From Flavobacterium endophyticum (GTDB taxonomy: Bacteria > Bacteroidota > Bacteroidia > Flavobacteriales > Flavobacteriaceae), in contig NZ_RBLC01000001.1 in NCBI RefSeq assembly GCF_003634455.1, positions 930,001 to 994,000 on the forward strand: a DNA stretch of 64,000 nt. The letters are read 5' to 3'. The position numbers were made by a program, and so were the translations under genes. This document shows, piece after piece, positions 34,435-44,137 of this stretch. Within the stretch, counting starts at the first letter, position 1, and every line of letters begins with the position of its first letter. Below the pieces are notes generated by a model that had not been told where the DNA came from, did no database searches, and saw only the letters and a list, made by a program, of their open reading frames with translations.

Positions 34435-36198
34435 ATGAATTTTTTAAAAAATGTACTTTCAACCGTAATCGGATTATTTGTTTTCCTATTCGTCCTATTT
34501 TTTGGATTTATAATCATTGCCGCATTATTTGGCGGTAACGATTCTAAGACCGTTGTGGTAAAAGACAATTCAGTAATAGAACTGAATTTAGAAGAAGTCA
34601 CAAACGACTATGCTGGGAAATTTTTATACGAAGATTTCAGCTTTTTAAATGAAGAAAAAACAAACGGTCTTTCTGATGTGCTAAACGCGATTGATGCCGC
34701 TAAAACCGATGATAAGATCAAAGGAATCTCCATCCTAAACAATATGTCATTATTAGGAATGGCGCAAAGCAAAGCGCTTCGAGACAAGTTAGAAGATTTC
34801 AAAAAATCAGGAAAATTTGTCGTGGCTTATGCCAATTCGTATACCCAAAAAGAATACTATCTTAATTCTGTTGCCGACACAATCTATCTTAATCCTGTTG
34901 GAGAAATGGACTTTAAAGGACTTTCTTCTGAAGTCATGTTCTACAAAGACTTTCAAGAGAAAACTGGCGTTAAGATGGAAGTTATCCGTCATGGAAAATA
35001 CAAAAGTGCCGTAGAGCCTTATCTTGCCAATGAAATGAGCGAAGCCAACCGCGAGCAGATTTCGGCCTTATTAAATTCGGTTTGGAATTCGGTTGCCGCT
35101 GATATTTCAAAAAGCAGAAAAATTCCGGTTGAAAAACTGAATGAAATTGCAAACGGACTTTTGGCAAGAACGCCAGAAATGGCAAAAGCAGAAAAATTGA
35201 TTGACAAGATTGCTTATGAAGACGAATACCACAACGGTATCAGAAAAGCGCTTAAAGTCAAAAAAGACGAAGAGTATAACACGGTAAGCATTATCGATTA
35301 TGCGCATAAAAACTCGACCGTAGGAAAAAAACCAAGCAGTGAAAACACTATTGCCATCATCTATGCGCAAGGAACCATTCTTGGTGGCGAAGGCGATGTC
35401 AATATTATCGGCGAAGGCTCGATGAGACGTTCTTTACAAGAAGCTAGAAACGACAAAAAAGTTAAAGCAATCGTCTTGAGAATAGATAGTCCGGGTGGAA
35501 GCGCCTTGACTTCCGACTTGATCTGGAGAGAAATTGAGCTAACTAAAAAGGTAAAACCTGTCGTAGTTTCTATGGGCAATCTGGCCGCTTCTGGAGGTTA
35601 TTATATCGCTTGTAACGCCAACAAGATTTTTGCAGAAGAAACCACTATTACAGGTTCAATCGGAGTCTTCGGTACGCTGCCAAACATTACAAAACTGACG
35701 AACAACATCGGAATTCATACAGAACAGGTAAAAACGCACCAGAATGCTGCAGGATATAGCATCTTCACTCCTTTAGACGATAACACCAGAAGTGTGGTTC
35801 AAGAAAGCGTAGAAAACATCTACAAAGTTTTCGTTGACCGTGTGGCCAAAGGAAGAAACATGAAATTTGAAGAAGTTGACTCTATTGCCCAAGGAAGAGT
35901 CTGGACTGGAGCTGATGCGATTAAAATTGGCTTGGTTGATAAAATTGGAGGCATGGGCGACGCTATAAAAGAAGCCGCAAAATTGGCTAAAATCAAAGAC
36001 TACAAGACTGCCGATTATCCAGAATACGAGAAGAAATTTGCAGATATTTTTGGTGGCATGCCATTCATGCAATCGAAAGAAAGCTTTATCAAAGAAGAGG
36101 TAGGCGAAGAAAACTACCAAATGATCGAGCAGATTCGAAGAATGAGCGCTCAAAAAGGAATGCAGGCCTTAATGCCTTATGAGATAAATATCAAATAA
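34435..36198 (+). CDS. sppA: Signal peptide peptidase SppA, 67K type
   Basis: A membrane-bound serine protease that digests cleaved signal peptides. The 587-residue long form has one N-terminal TM (about 8-31) and two S49 domains. The Ser/Lys dyad is visible: K190 in GKYKSAVEPY in the N-terminal domain and S386 in NLAASGGYYIA in the C-terminal domain, as in Escherichia coli SppA (K209/S409). RIDSPGGSA is the oxyanion region. It is divergent from folK and has its own terminator. Confidence 0.95.
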   Translation: MNFLKNVLSTVIGLFVFLFVLFFGFIIIAALFGGNDSKTVVVKDNSVIELNLEEVTNDYAGKFLYEDFSFLNEEKTNGLSDVLNAIDAAKTDDKIKGISILNNMSLLGMAQSKALRDKLEDFKKSGKFVVAYANSYTQKEYYLNSVADTIYLNPVGEMDFKGLSSEVMFYKDFQEKTGVKMEVIRHGKYKSAVEPYLANEMSEANREQISALLNSVWNSVAADISKSRKIPVEKLNEIANGLLARTPEMAKAEKLIDKIAYEDEYHNGIRKALKVKKDEEYNTVSIIDYAHKNSTVGKKPSSENTIAIIYAQGTILGGEGDVNIIGEGSMRRSLQEARNDKKVKAIVLRIDSPGGSALTSDLIWREIELTKKVKPVVVSMGNLAASGGYYIACNANKIFAEETTITGSIGVFGTLPNITKLTNNIGIHTEQVKTHQNAAGYSIFTPLDDNTRSVVQESVENIYKVFVDRVAKGRNMKFEEVDSIAQGRVWTGADAIKIGLVDKIGGMGDAIKEAAKLAKIKDYKTADYPEYEKKFADIFGGMPFMQSKESFIKEEVGEENYQMIEQIRRMSAQKGMQALMPYEINIK

Positions 36199-36218
36199 TT
36201 TCTTTTAAGCAATAAACT

Positions 36219-36252
36219 AAATATCAGGGCCAAAAATCCTGATATTTTTTTA
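36219..36252 (+). terminator. Terminator after sppA
   Basis: AAATATCAGG / CCTGATATTT stem (36219-36228 with 36238-36247) and T-run. Confidence 0.8.
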
Positions 36253-36374
36253 TTTATATATTTCGAAAACATTAAGTTTTAGATTTCACTTCTTTAAAAT
36301 TTTTCTTATTTATACTTTTATTAAGGATATTGGTTTAATTTTTGTTATAATTTCGCTAAATAAATAAATTTATT

Positions 36375-38957
36375 ATGTTAAAAAAGATTTTAAAAGCCGT
36401 CGGTATATTTCTATTAGTAATAATCATTGCATTAGCTGCAGCGCCATTTTTATTCAAAGACAAGATCAAACAACTGGTCTTGAAATCAATTAATGAAAAT
36501 GTAGACGCGAAAGTCGCATTTAACGATGTAGACTTAAGCTTGTTCAAGAGCTTTCCGCGCGCGAACGTTACCATTGATAAATTAAGCATCATCAACAAGG
36601 CTCCGTTTGAAGGCGATACTTTGGTATATGCTGGAGAAGTAAACCTAAAAATGTCTATTAAAGAACTTTTTAAAAGCGAAGGAGAGCCGATGAATATCGA
36701 ATCCTTTTCTTCGAAAAACGGCGTGATTAATATTCTTTTTGACAAAAACGGCGTCGGGAATTTTGATATCGCCATAAAAGACAAGAAAGATAAAAAGGAA
36801 GATTCTAAAAGCAAGCCTTTTGCCATGAACGTCCAAAATTACGAAATAGAAAACCTTCGTTTTACTTACTTCGACGAACGTTCCAAAGTCAAAATGGTCA
36901 TCGATAGCTTGAATCACCAAGGAAAAGGAAATTTTGCGGCTTCAAAATTGGATTTGACAACCAAAACTACTGCAAAGGTTTCTTTGGATATGGACAAGAC
37001 CAATTATATGAAAAACATCAAATTGGATTTAGACGCCGTATTAGGGATTGATCTGGAAAACAGCAAATATACGTTCAAGGACAATAAAGCTTTGATTAAT
37101 CAACTACCGTTAGAATTTGATGGTTTTATTCAGATTGTTGATGCCGGACAAGAATACGACTTGACTTTCAAGACACCGACTTCCTCATTCAAAAATTTCT
37201 TAGGAGTCATTCCTGAAGCGTATGCCGGAAACCTGAGTACCGTTAAAACAACTGGCGATTTTAAAGTTTCTGGATTTGCAAAAGGGTTGTATAGTGACAA
37301 GACCGTTCCAAAATTCAATCTGGCCATTGCTTCTAACAATGCGTCGTTCAAATATCCTGACCTTCCAAAATCGGTTGAAAATATCGTAATCGACACAAAA
37401 ATCATCAACGAAACAGGAATATTGAACGATACGTACGTAAACCTTGACAAGCTTTCTTTCCGAATCGATCAGGATGTGTTCAATGTACAGGCGAATGTAA
37501 AAAACATCGTCGAAAATCCGTTGGTAGATGCCAAATTAAAAGGAACCGTGAATCTTGCAAATGTCTCCAAAGCGTATCCTGTAAAATTAGATACGCCGCT
37601 TTCAGGAATTCTGAAAGCTGATGTTGAGACTAAATTCGATATGAAGTCGGTAGAAACAAATCAATACCAAAACATTCAAGCTGCCGGAAACGCAAGTATT
37701 TCAGGCTTCAAATATGTCGATGCCGATAAAAAAGCCTACACCATCAATACTGCTGTCGCTCAATTTTCAAACCAGAAAATCAATTTGCAGCAATTGGATA
37801 TGACGACTGGAAAAACCGACTTAAAAGTAAATGGTGTTTTAGAAAACTTCTTAGGTTATGCATTCAAAAACCAAGAGCTGAGAGGGAATTTTACGATGAA
37901 ATCCAACCAATTTTTGGTATCTGATTTTATGTCAAAAACCGAAACTACGGTAAACAATAAGACTGTAACTACAGAAGCTGTCAAGATTCCAAAGCTTTTA
38001 AATGTAACCTTGAATGCGTCTGCGAATACTGTAGTGTATGACAACTTAAACCTTAAAAACGTTTCTGGGAAAATTATCGTAAAAGACGAAGCAGTTTCAC
38101 TCCAAAATTTAAAAACTTCAATTTTCAATGGATTAATCACTGCCACGGGAGATGTTTCTACAAAAGGCAAAGTTCCTACATTTAATATGGACCTAGGCTT
38201 ATCTACGGTAGACATTAACCAGACGTTTACCCAATTGGACATGTTGAAGAAAATTGCTCCGATTGCCGATGCAATTAACGGAAAACTGAATTCGACCATC
38301 AAGCTTTCTGGTAATTTGGATGCAAAAACAATGTCGCCAGACCTCAATACGCTTTCAGGCGATTTGTTCGGGCAATTGCTTTCGACTACAATAAACTCAA
38401 AAAATTCTGCCGTTTTGAACAAGCTTGATGAAAAAGTAAAATTCATCGACCTGCAGAAATTAAACTTGAACGACCTAAAAGCAAATCTTACGTTCAAAGA
38501 TGGAAAAGTAAACGTGAAGCCTTTCGACATCAAATACCAAGACATCAAGATAAATGTTGGCGGACAACACGGTTTTGACCAGTCTATGAATTACAACCTG
38601 AAATTTGATGTTCCTGCAAAATACCTGGGAACAGAAGCAAATAAATTAATCGCAAAACTGAGCCCTGCCGAAGCTAACAAATTAGAAAACATTCCTGTAA
38701 CGGCTATACTTACGGGTAATTTTAAAAATCCAAAAGTCTCGACAGATATAGAACAGGCTGTTACCAAACTAGCGACGCAATTAGTCAAAACCCAAAAAGA
38801 CAAATTGGTTACTCAAGGAACCAACGCTTTAGGAAATCTGCTAGGCGGTACTAAAAAAGATACAACTAAAACGCAGACGAATCCTACCAAGGAAGATGTA
38901 AAAACTAAAGTTTCGGAAGGAATCAAAGGTCTTTTTAATAAAAAGAAAAAAGAATAA
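36375..38957 (+). CDS. AsmA-like envelope protein
   Basis: The 860-residue protein has one N-terminal TM (about 7-27) followed by a long periplasmic part rich in beta strands and Asn/Lys. The start (KDKIKQLVLKSINENVDAKVAFNDVDLSLFKSFPRANV) is the AsmA N-domain pattern, and the C-terminal ~200 residues (GKLNSTIKLSGNLDAKTMSPDLNTLSGDL) fit the AsmA_2 domain. AsmA-like proteins form hydrophobic beta grooves proposed to carry lipids between membranes. The lysine/threonine-rich end is low in complexity. It is monocistronic with a strong terminator. Confidence 0.85.
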   Translation: MLKKILKAVGIFLLVIIIALAAAPFLFKDKIKQLVLKSINENVDAKVAFNDVDLSLFKSFPRANVTIDKLSIINKAPFEGDTLVYAGEVNLKMSIKELFKSEGEPMNIESFSSKNGVINILFDKNGVGNFDIAIKDKKDKKEDSKSKPFAMNVQNYEIENLRFTYFDERSKVKMVIDSLNHQGKGNFAASKLDLTTKTTAKVSLDMDKTNYMKNIKLDLDAVLGIDLENSKYTFKDNKALINQLPLEFDGFIQIVDAGQEYDLTFKTPTSSFKNFLGVIPEAYAGNLSTVKTTGDFKVSGFAKGLYSDKTVPKFNLAIASNNASFKYPDLPKSVENIVIDTKIINETGILNDTYVNLDKLSFRIDQDVFNVQANVKNIVENPLVDAKLKGTVNLANVSKAYPVKLDTPLSGILKADVETKFDMKSVETNQYQNIQAAGNASISGFKYVDADKKAYTINTAVAQFSNQKINLQQLDMTTGKTDLKVNGVLENFLGYAFKNQELRGNFTMKSNQFLVSDFMSKTETTVNNKTVTTEAVKIPKLLNVTLNASANTVVYDNLNLKNVSGKIIVKDEAVSLQNLKTSIFNGLITATGDVSTKGKVPTFNMDLGLSTVDINQTFTQLDMLKKIAPIADAINGKLNSTIKLSGNLDAKTMSPDLNTLSGDLFGQLLSTTINSKNSAVLNKLDEKVKFIDLQKLNLNDLKANLTFKDGKVNVKPFDIKYQDIKINVGGQHGFDQSMNYNLKFDVPAKYLGTEANKLIAKLSPAEANKLENIPVTAILTGNFKNPKVSTDIEQAVTKLATQLVKTQKDKLVTQGTNALGNLLGGTKKDTTKTQTNPTKEDVKTKVSEGIKGLFNKKKKE

Positions 38958-38973
38958 ACTTATAACTTGAAAC

Positions 38974-39009
38974 AAAAAAGCCTGCAATGTTTAATTGCAG
39001 GCTTTTTTT
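38974..39009. terminator. Bidirectional terminator
   Basis: AAAAAGCCTGCAAT / ATTGCAGGCTTTTT stem between the AsmA-like and DUF2797 genes; it overlaps the last two bases of the latter. Confidence 0.85.
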
Positions 39010-39805
39010 ATAGAATATTCATCCCAATGACGTAGCCTTCAAAGCTTCGGACATTAAAAACTGTCCCATCTTCAAAAATCAAATATTGTCCTTTTATTCC
39101 TATCAATCGGCCTGTAAAATTAGGGGTTTTGTCTAGGTTCAATCCCGTTACTTTTTTAGGATATCTCAAGACTGGATATTTCAACACAAAGTGCTCGTCT
39201 AAGTCAGGATTAAAATAAGGCTTCACTTCTTCTGGAAGCTTATCAAAAATATTAGTTTTTTCAGCTATCAAATCCAAAGTCAACACTTCGTTCTGAAGCA
39301 TTTTCCTCCAATTGGTCTTGTCTACAAAATGATTTTTCAAAGCCACCTCCGTAATTCCAGCCAAATACCGATTCGGAACTTCCACAATAGAAACCGCCTC
39401 ACATGCGCCTTGATCGATCCATCGCGTCGGAATCTGTGTTTTTCGCGTCACGCCTACTTTTATTTCGCTTGATAAAGCTAGATATACCACATGTGGTTGC
39501 AACTGTACTCTGGTTTCATAATCCAAATCTCGGTCTGCAATCCCTAAATGTGCTGTACTCAATTCGGGTCTCATAATCCAATCTCCAACCGCCGGACTGC
39601 TGTAGAAACAATCATAGCAGAATCCCTGGCGAAAAATCTTTTTCTTTTTGGAACAGTTAAGGCATTGGTAACCGAGAAAACTGATTTCAATATTTTTATC
39701 AAGAGCTTGGTTTACGTTCAAGAAACTGTTTTCAAAAGTCAGATAGTATTGAATCTGAGCCGCAAATTCCGTTTCCATTTTTGAAAGAACACCTTCGTAT
39801 TGCAT
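39008..39805 (-). CDS. DUF2797 family protein
   Basis: A 265-residue cytoplasmic protein matching DUF2797. A zinc-ribbon-like set of four cysteines (C48, C51, C63, C66 in CLNCSKKKKIFRQGFCYDC) is followed by the RPELSTAHLG and QLQPHVVYLALSSEIKVGVTRKTQIPTRWIDQGA segments. The latter resembles GIY-YIG-type sequence (KVGVT...RWIDQGA), so nucleic acid binding is possible. No function is established. The neighbouring genes give no hint. Confidence 0.78.
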   Translation of the reverse strand: MQYEGVLSKMETEFAAQIQYYLTFENSFLNVNQALDKNIEISFLGYQCLNCSKKKKIFRQGFCYDCFYSSPAVGDWIMRPELSTAHLGIADRDLDYETRVQLQPHVVYLALSSEIKVGVTRKTQIPTRWIDQGACEAVSIVEVPNRYLAGITEVALKNHFVDKTNWRKMLQNEVLTLDLIAEKTNIFDKLPEEVKPYFNPDLDEHFVLKYPVLRYPKKVTGLNLDKTPNFTGRLIGIKGQYLIFEDGTVFNVRSFEGYVIGMNIL

Positions 39806-39854
39806 TGTTTTTTTGAGTTTATGATTTAGACGATCGCTTTATGGCTTTTGGCAC

Positions 39855-39883
39855 TTGACTTTCGACAATTTTTGTTATTTTTG
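39855..39883 (+). promoter_or_regulatory. Promoter of the GH3 gene
   Basis: TTG (39855-39857) and TATTTTTG (39876-39883) with an 18-base spacer. Downstream, TAACTCATAAATCATAACTCA is a short partial direct repeat in the leader. Confidence 0.55.
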
Positions 39884-39931
39884 GTAAAGTTAGAAATTCG
39901 TAACTCATAAATCATAACTCAAACCTAAAAA

Positions 39932-41458
39932 ATGGCGTTACCCATAATCAATTCGGTGGCAACGTGGATTTTAAAAAAAAGAATCCATCAAATTGAATTG
40001 TTCCTGAAATACCCAAATGAAGTTCAGGAAGAGTTGCTTTTGAACTTGATCCGCACTGCCGAATACACTGTTATCGGCAAACAGTATGATTTTTCTTCGA
40101 TAAAATCGTATCAAGAATTCACCGAAAGGGTTCCTGTTTCTACTTATGAAGACTTGGAGCCGCTGATTGAAAGGACGCGAACAGGCGAGCAGAATGTTTT
40201 TTGGAACACGCCGATAAAATGGTTTGCAAAGTCAAGCGGAACTACCAACGCGAAAAGTAAATTCATCCCCGTTAGCACAGAAGCGCTTGAAAACTGCCAT
40301 TATAAAGCGAGTAAAGATTTACTGAGCCTTTATCTTAACAACAACGAAGAATCGCAATTATTTACCGGAAAAAGCCTTCGCCTTGGCGGAAGCAAACAAC
40401 TGTACGAAGACAATAACACTTTCTTCGGTGATTTATCTGCGATATTGATTGACAACATGCCGATTTGGGCCGAATTCAGCAGTACGCCGAGCAATAAAGT
40501 ATCGCTGATGAGCGAATGGGAAGCCAAGATTCCGGCAATCATCAACGAAACAATTCACGAAAATGTAACGAGTTTTGCGGGAGTTCCATCTTGGATGTTA
40601 GTCCTGATGAACAAAACTTTAGAAGTTACTGGAAAGACAAACCTGCTTGAAATCTGGCCAAACCTGGAAGTGTATTTCCACGGTGGTGTCAGTTTTGAGC
40701 CCTATCGAGAACAATACAAAAAAATTCTTCCGAACTCTGGTTTCCAATATTATGAAATCTACAATGCCTCTGAAGGATTTTTCGCCATACAAGACCTCAA
40801 CAATTCCAGCGATTTATTGCTGATGTTAGACTACGGTATCTTTTATGAATTTATCCCGATGGATACTTTTGGGACACCGGAACAGAAAGTCATCCGATTA
40901 TCAGAAGTTGAACTTGACAAAAATTACGCAATCGTAATTACCACAAATGCTGGATTATGGCGCTATATGATCGGCGACACTATTCGATTTACGTCTTTAA
41001 ATCCGTATCGGATACGCGTAAGCGGCAGGACAAAGCACCATATTAACGTATTTGGAGAAGAACTGATTGTTGAAAATACAGACAGAGCTATAGCCAAAGC
41101 CTGCAAACTGACCAACACCGAAGTCATTGACTATACAGTGGCGCCAGTTTTTATGGAAGGAAAGGAAAAAGGCGCTCACGAATGGATGATTGAATTTAAA
41201 AATATGCCTGAGAACATCACAGATTTTAGGCAGATTTTAGACGATACCTTGCAGTCTCTGAATTCCGACTATGAAGCAAAGCGCCATAACAACATGACCT
41301 TAAATCCGTTGATTATCAATGTAGCAAGAACAAACTTGTTTTATGACTGGCTGAAAGAGCAAGATAAATTAGGAGGACAGCATAAAATCCCAAGATTATC
41401 CAACCAAAGGAATTATCTGGAAGAACTAAAATCCATGCAATTTTCTATTACTACTTAA
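39932..41458 (+). CDS. GH3 family acyl-adenylating enzyme
   Basis: The 508-residue protein belongs to the GH3 family of the ANL superfamily, best known in plants for joining amino acids to auxin and jasmonate. The three ATP/AMP motifs are visible: SSGTTNAKSKFIP, YNASEG and YMIGDTIRF. VRTNPYRIRVSGRTKHHINVFGE-type sequence marks the hinge. Members occur widely in Bacteroidota, but their acid and amine substrates are unknown. The gene is monocistronic, with no biosynthetic genes beside it. Confidence 0.9.
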   Translation: MALPIINSVATWILKKRIHQIELFLKYPNEVQEELLLNLIRTAEYTVIGKQYDFSSIKSYQEFTERVPVSTYEDLEPLIERTRTGEQNVFWNTPIKWFAKSSGTTNAKSKFIPVSTEALENCHYKASKDLLSLYLNNNEESQLFTGKSLRLGGSKQLYEDNNTFFGDLSAILIDNMPIWAEFSSTPSNKVSLMSEWEAKIPAIINETIHENVTSFAGVPSWMLVLMNKTLEVTGKTNLLEIWPNLEVYFHGGVSFEPYREQYKKILPNSGFQYYEIYNASEGFFAIQDLNNSSDLLLMLDYGIFYEFIPMDTFGTPEQKVIRLSEVELDKNYAIVITTNAGLWRYMIGDTIRFTSLNPYRIRVSGRTKHHINVFGEELIVENTDRAIAKACKLTNTEVIDYTVAPVFMEGKEKGAHEWMIEFKNMPENITDFRQILDDTLQSLNSDYEAKRHNNMTLNPLIINVARTNLFYDWLKEQDKLGGQHKIPRLSNQRNYLEELKSMQFSITT

Positions 41459-41610
41459 TTCTATGACAAACACGATAAGTAGGCATAATCAAAGACTTAC
41501 TTCTTCTGAATGTTAAAGTTGCTTGTGGTTATCAAAAAAATAAGCTTTTTCTGTAACAATTTTCATTTTGAAAAGTCTGATAAACATCATCATCAATCAA
41601 ACTAATCAAA

Positions 41611-44070
41611 ATGAAATCATTAATTGTCGCCTTTGCTTTATGCGTTGGTCAACTTGTATTTGCACAACAGCCTCCTACTTATCTTGAGCTAAACAGTCCA
41701 AAAAGCGGAATTCCTTGCGAAAACGACTCTTCGGAAAGAGAAATTCTTTTAGAAAAAATTGAAGAAAACAGCAAGACCAAAATCGGAGCTTACCGAGGAA
41801 ATGGCTGCAAATTTACGCTTACAAAAAAGCTAGAATTAGGGAACTATTCGTTTACCATTTCTGGACTGAACATTCAGCAAGCGAAAATTGAATTTGAAGT
41901 TACCGCAGAAAATCGCGAGAAAATCATCCAAAATATTGAACTGACAGATAAAACGAATGAACTCAGCGAAGTTACGGTGTATGGAAACCAGCGCCAATAC
42001 ATGAAAGTCGAGTCTGACAAGACCACAATCAACATTAAAGAAAACGGATTGCTTAACAGCGGCACTACGCTTGAAGCTGTCAAAAAGCTTCCTGGAGTGA
42101 TTACATCTCCTTCTGGTTCGCTTACCTTAAACGGAAAAGGCGTTACGATTTATATCGACGGCGCTCCAAGCAACTTGACCGGAACTGACCTTCAGAATTA
42201 CCTGAACAGCCTTCCTGCCAATTCAATCGAAAAAATAGAACTCATCTATGACCCAGGAGCTTCGTATGATGCCAATGCCAGCGGTTCCATCATTAATATC
42301 GTGACGAATGGCAAGAAAATGAAAGGCGTAAATGCCAGCTTTAATATCAATTATAACTTCAACAAATATCAAAAGCCAAGTCCGCAGATTCTTTTGAATG
42401 GCAAAGAAAACAACTTGAGTTGGCAGACCATGTTTGGTGTGAATTACGTCGAAAGAGAAAACAGGAATCGTAACGCGCAAGAATTTACTTATTTTAATCC
42501 GCCGGTACGTCTCGAGCAGGAAAGCTTTGACCTTATCACATACAGAAATCTTTATTGGAGAACGGGTATCAATTACAAATTGTCGAACCAATCCAATCTT
42601 CTTTTCAATTATAATATGAGTCTTGCCAATGACAGGAATGACAACAAAAGTTCTGCTTTGAGCAACACTATTGATTTCACGAATAATGGAATATCCAAAA
42701 CAAAGGCCAACAATCAAGAATTGAGCTTACAATTCAAAACAAAACTAGACACCTTGGGAAGAACACTTGACATCACTGCCTATACCAATCTTTTTGATAG
42801 GAATCCATTGAACCAATCGACTTCTTTTGAAAACAATGTTTATACGTATAACAATTCTGATATTGATTTTGCCCTGACCAATTACTATCTAAAATATGAC
42901 TTTTCATTCCCTTTTGAAAAGTATGCTTTTACAATAAATACTGGCGGTAAATACAACACTACAAAAGTGAAAGATTTTGGACGATATAATTTCGAAGAAC
43001 CTAGCGATGCTATTTTCAATTCTAATCACTACGAGTCAGAAATTGATTTCGACTATTCGGAACGCAATTTGGCGTTTTATGTAGAAGCGAGAAAAAAATA
43101 TAAAAAGTTCAATCTTACGGCTGGTGTGCGTTTTGAAAATTTTGAAGTGGAGCGAGAAGCCAGCTCGGTTGCAGATAAGATAAAATTCAACAATACTCGT
43201 TTTTTTCCGAATGCCAGTATTATGTTTGAAGCGACTGAAAACATCAATTTTAGCACTTCTTATTCTAAAAAAGTTTCCCAGCCAGGCTATTATACTATTG
43301 ACCCTAACAACAGTTCGAATTTTAACCGATACAATACATCGGTCGGAAATATGGCATTACAGCCTATCTTTTATGACAATTACGGATTTAAGATTTCGGC
43401 TTTCCAATACGTCAATTTGGGAGCCAATTATACGATAGCCAAAAACGACACACAGTTTCTCTTTAGCGCTGAGGACGGCGAATTGGTAAGCAACAGAACG
43501 TTTGCTTCTTTTGACCGAATCAAGACTTTCAGTGCTTATTTGTCTTTCCCTATTCCGTTGGATTATTTCTTCAAGAGCAAGGAAGAGTTTGCGAAACGAA
43601 TGAACGAGATTGATAAGATGAATTATATCTATGCCAATATCAACTATGTAAAAACAGATATTGAAGGTTATGATTTTACGTTTAAAAATACGGGAATCGT
43701 AAACTTTGGCGCGGAATCACAAATTCATCTTCCTTGGGGTATCATCAATAATATGTCTTACTTTTTCCTTCCAAAAGGAAACTGGGAAATCTACCGAATC
43801 GAAAGGCCAATTCAACAGTTTGATATTTCGTTCAACAAAACTTTTATGGACAAGAAATTAAAAATCGGCGTTCATTGTTTTGATGTATTCAATGCCAACG
43901 AAGTAAATGCTTTGGTAGAAGGAAAAAACCTTAGGACATTATTTTATGAAAAACAAGATTCCAGAACGTTTCGAATTTCATTGACTTACAATTTTGGAAA
44001 CTTGAAATTGCAGACGGAAAACACCAACATTGAAGTAGAAAAAGCAAAAGAAGGAGGCAAAGGGCTTTAA
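41611..44070 (+). CDS. TonB-dependent receptor-like outer membrane beta-barrel protein
   Basis: An 819-residue outer membrane protein. After the signal peptide (about 1-18) come a carboxypeptidase-like extension (about 50-120), a plug domain (VESDKTTINIKENG...AVKKLPGV...YIDGAPSNLTGTDLQNYLNSLP, IELIYDPGASYDANASGSIINI) and a long barrel typical of the OMP_b-brl_3 group, ending RTFRISLTYNFG. Two cysteines (C36, C66) in the mature N-terminus could pair. The ligand is unknown. No SusD partner is adjacent, which argues against a polysaccharide locus. Confidence 0.88.
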   Translation: MKSLIVAFALCVGQLVFAQQPPTYLELNSPKSGIPCENDSSEREILLEKIEENSKTKIGAYRGNGCKFTLTKKLELGNYSFTISGLNIQQAKIEFEVTAENREKIIQNIELTDKTNELSEVTVYGNQRQYMKVESDKTTINIKENGLLNSGTTLEAVKKLPGVITSPSGSLTLNGKGVTIYIDGAPSNLTGTDLQNYLNSLPANSIEKIELIYDPGASYDANASGSIINIVTNGKKMKGVNASFNINYNFNKYQKPSPQILLNGKENNLSWQTMFGVNYVERENRNRNAQEFTYFNPPVRLEQESFDLITYRNLYWRTGINYKLSNQSNLLFNYNMSLANDRNDNKSSALSNTIDFTNNGISKTKANNQELSLQFKTKLDTLGRTLDITAYTNLFDRNPLNQSTSFENNVYTYNNSDIDFALTNYYLKYDFSFPFEKYAFTINTGGKYNTTKVKDFGRYNFEEPSDAIFNSNHYESEIDFDYSERNLAFYVEARKKYKKFNLTAGVRFENFEVEREASSVADKIKFNNTRFFPNASIMFEATENINFSTSYSKKVSQPGYYTIDPNNSSNFNRYNTSVGNMALQPIFYDNYGFKISAFQYVNLGANYTIAKNDTQFLFSAEDGELVSNRTFASFDRIKTFSAYLSFPIPLDYFFKSKEEFAKRMNEIDKMNYIYANINYVKTDIEGYDFTFKNTGIVNFGAESQIHLPWGIINNMSYFFLPKGNWEIYRIERPIQQFDISFNKTFMDKKLKIGVHCFDVFNANEVNALVEGKNLRTLFYEKQDSRTFRISLTYNFGNLKLQTENTNIEVEKAKEGGKGL

Positions 44071-44090
44071 TTTTCTAAACAGCGTATAAC

Positions 44091-44120
44091 AAAAAATCCC
44101 GATGAGAATCGGGATTTTTT
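44091..44120. terminator. Bidirectional terminator between the TonB-like receptor and clpX
   Basis: AAAAAATCCCGAT / ATCGGGATTTTTT perfect stem with GAGA loop. Confidence 0.88.
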
Positions 44121-44137
44121 ATTTCTATTTAATCAAC

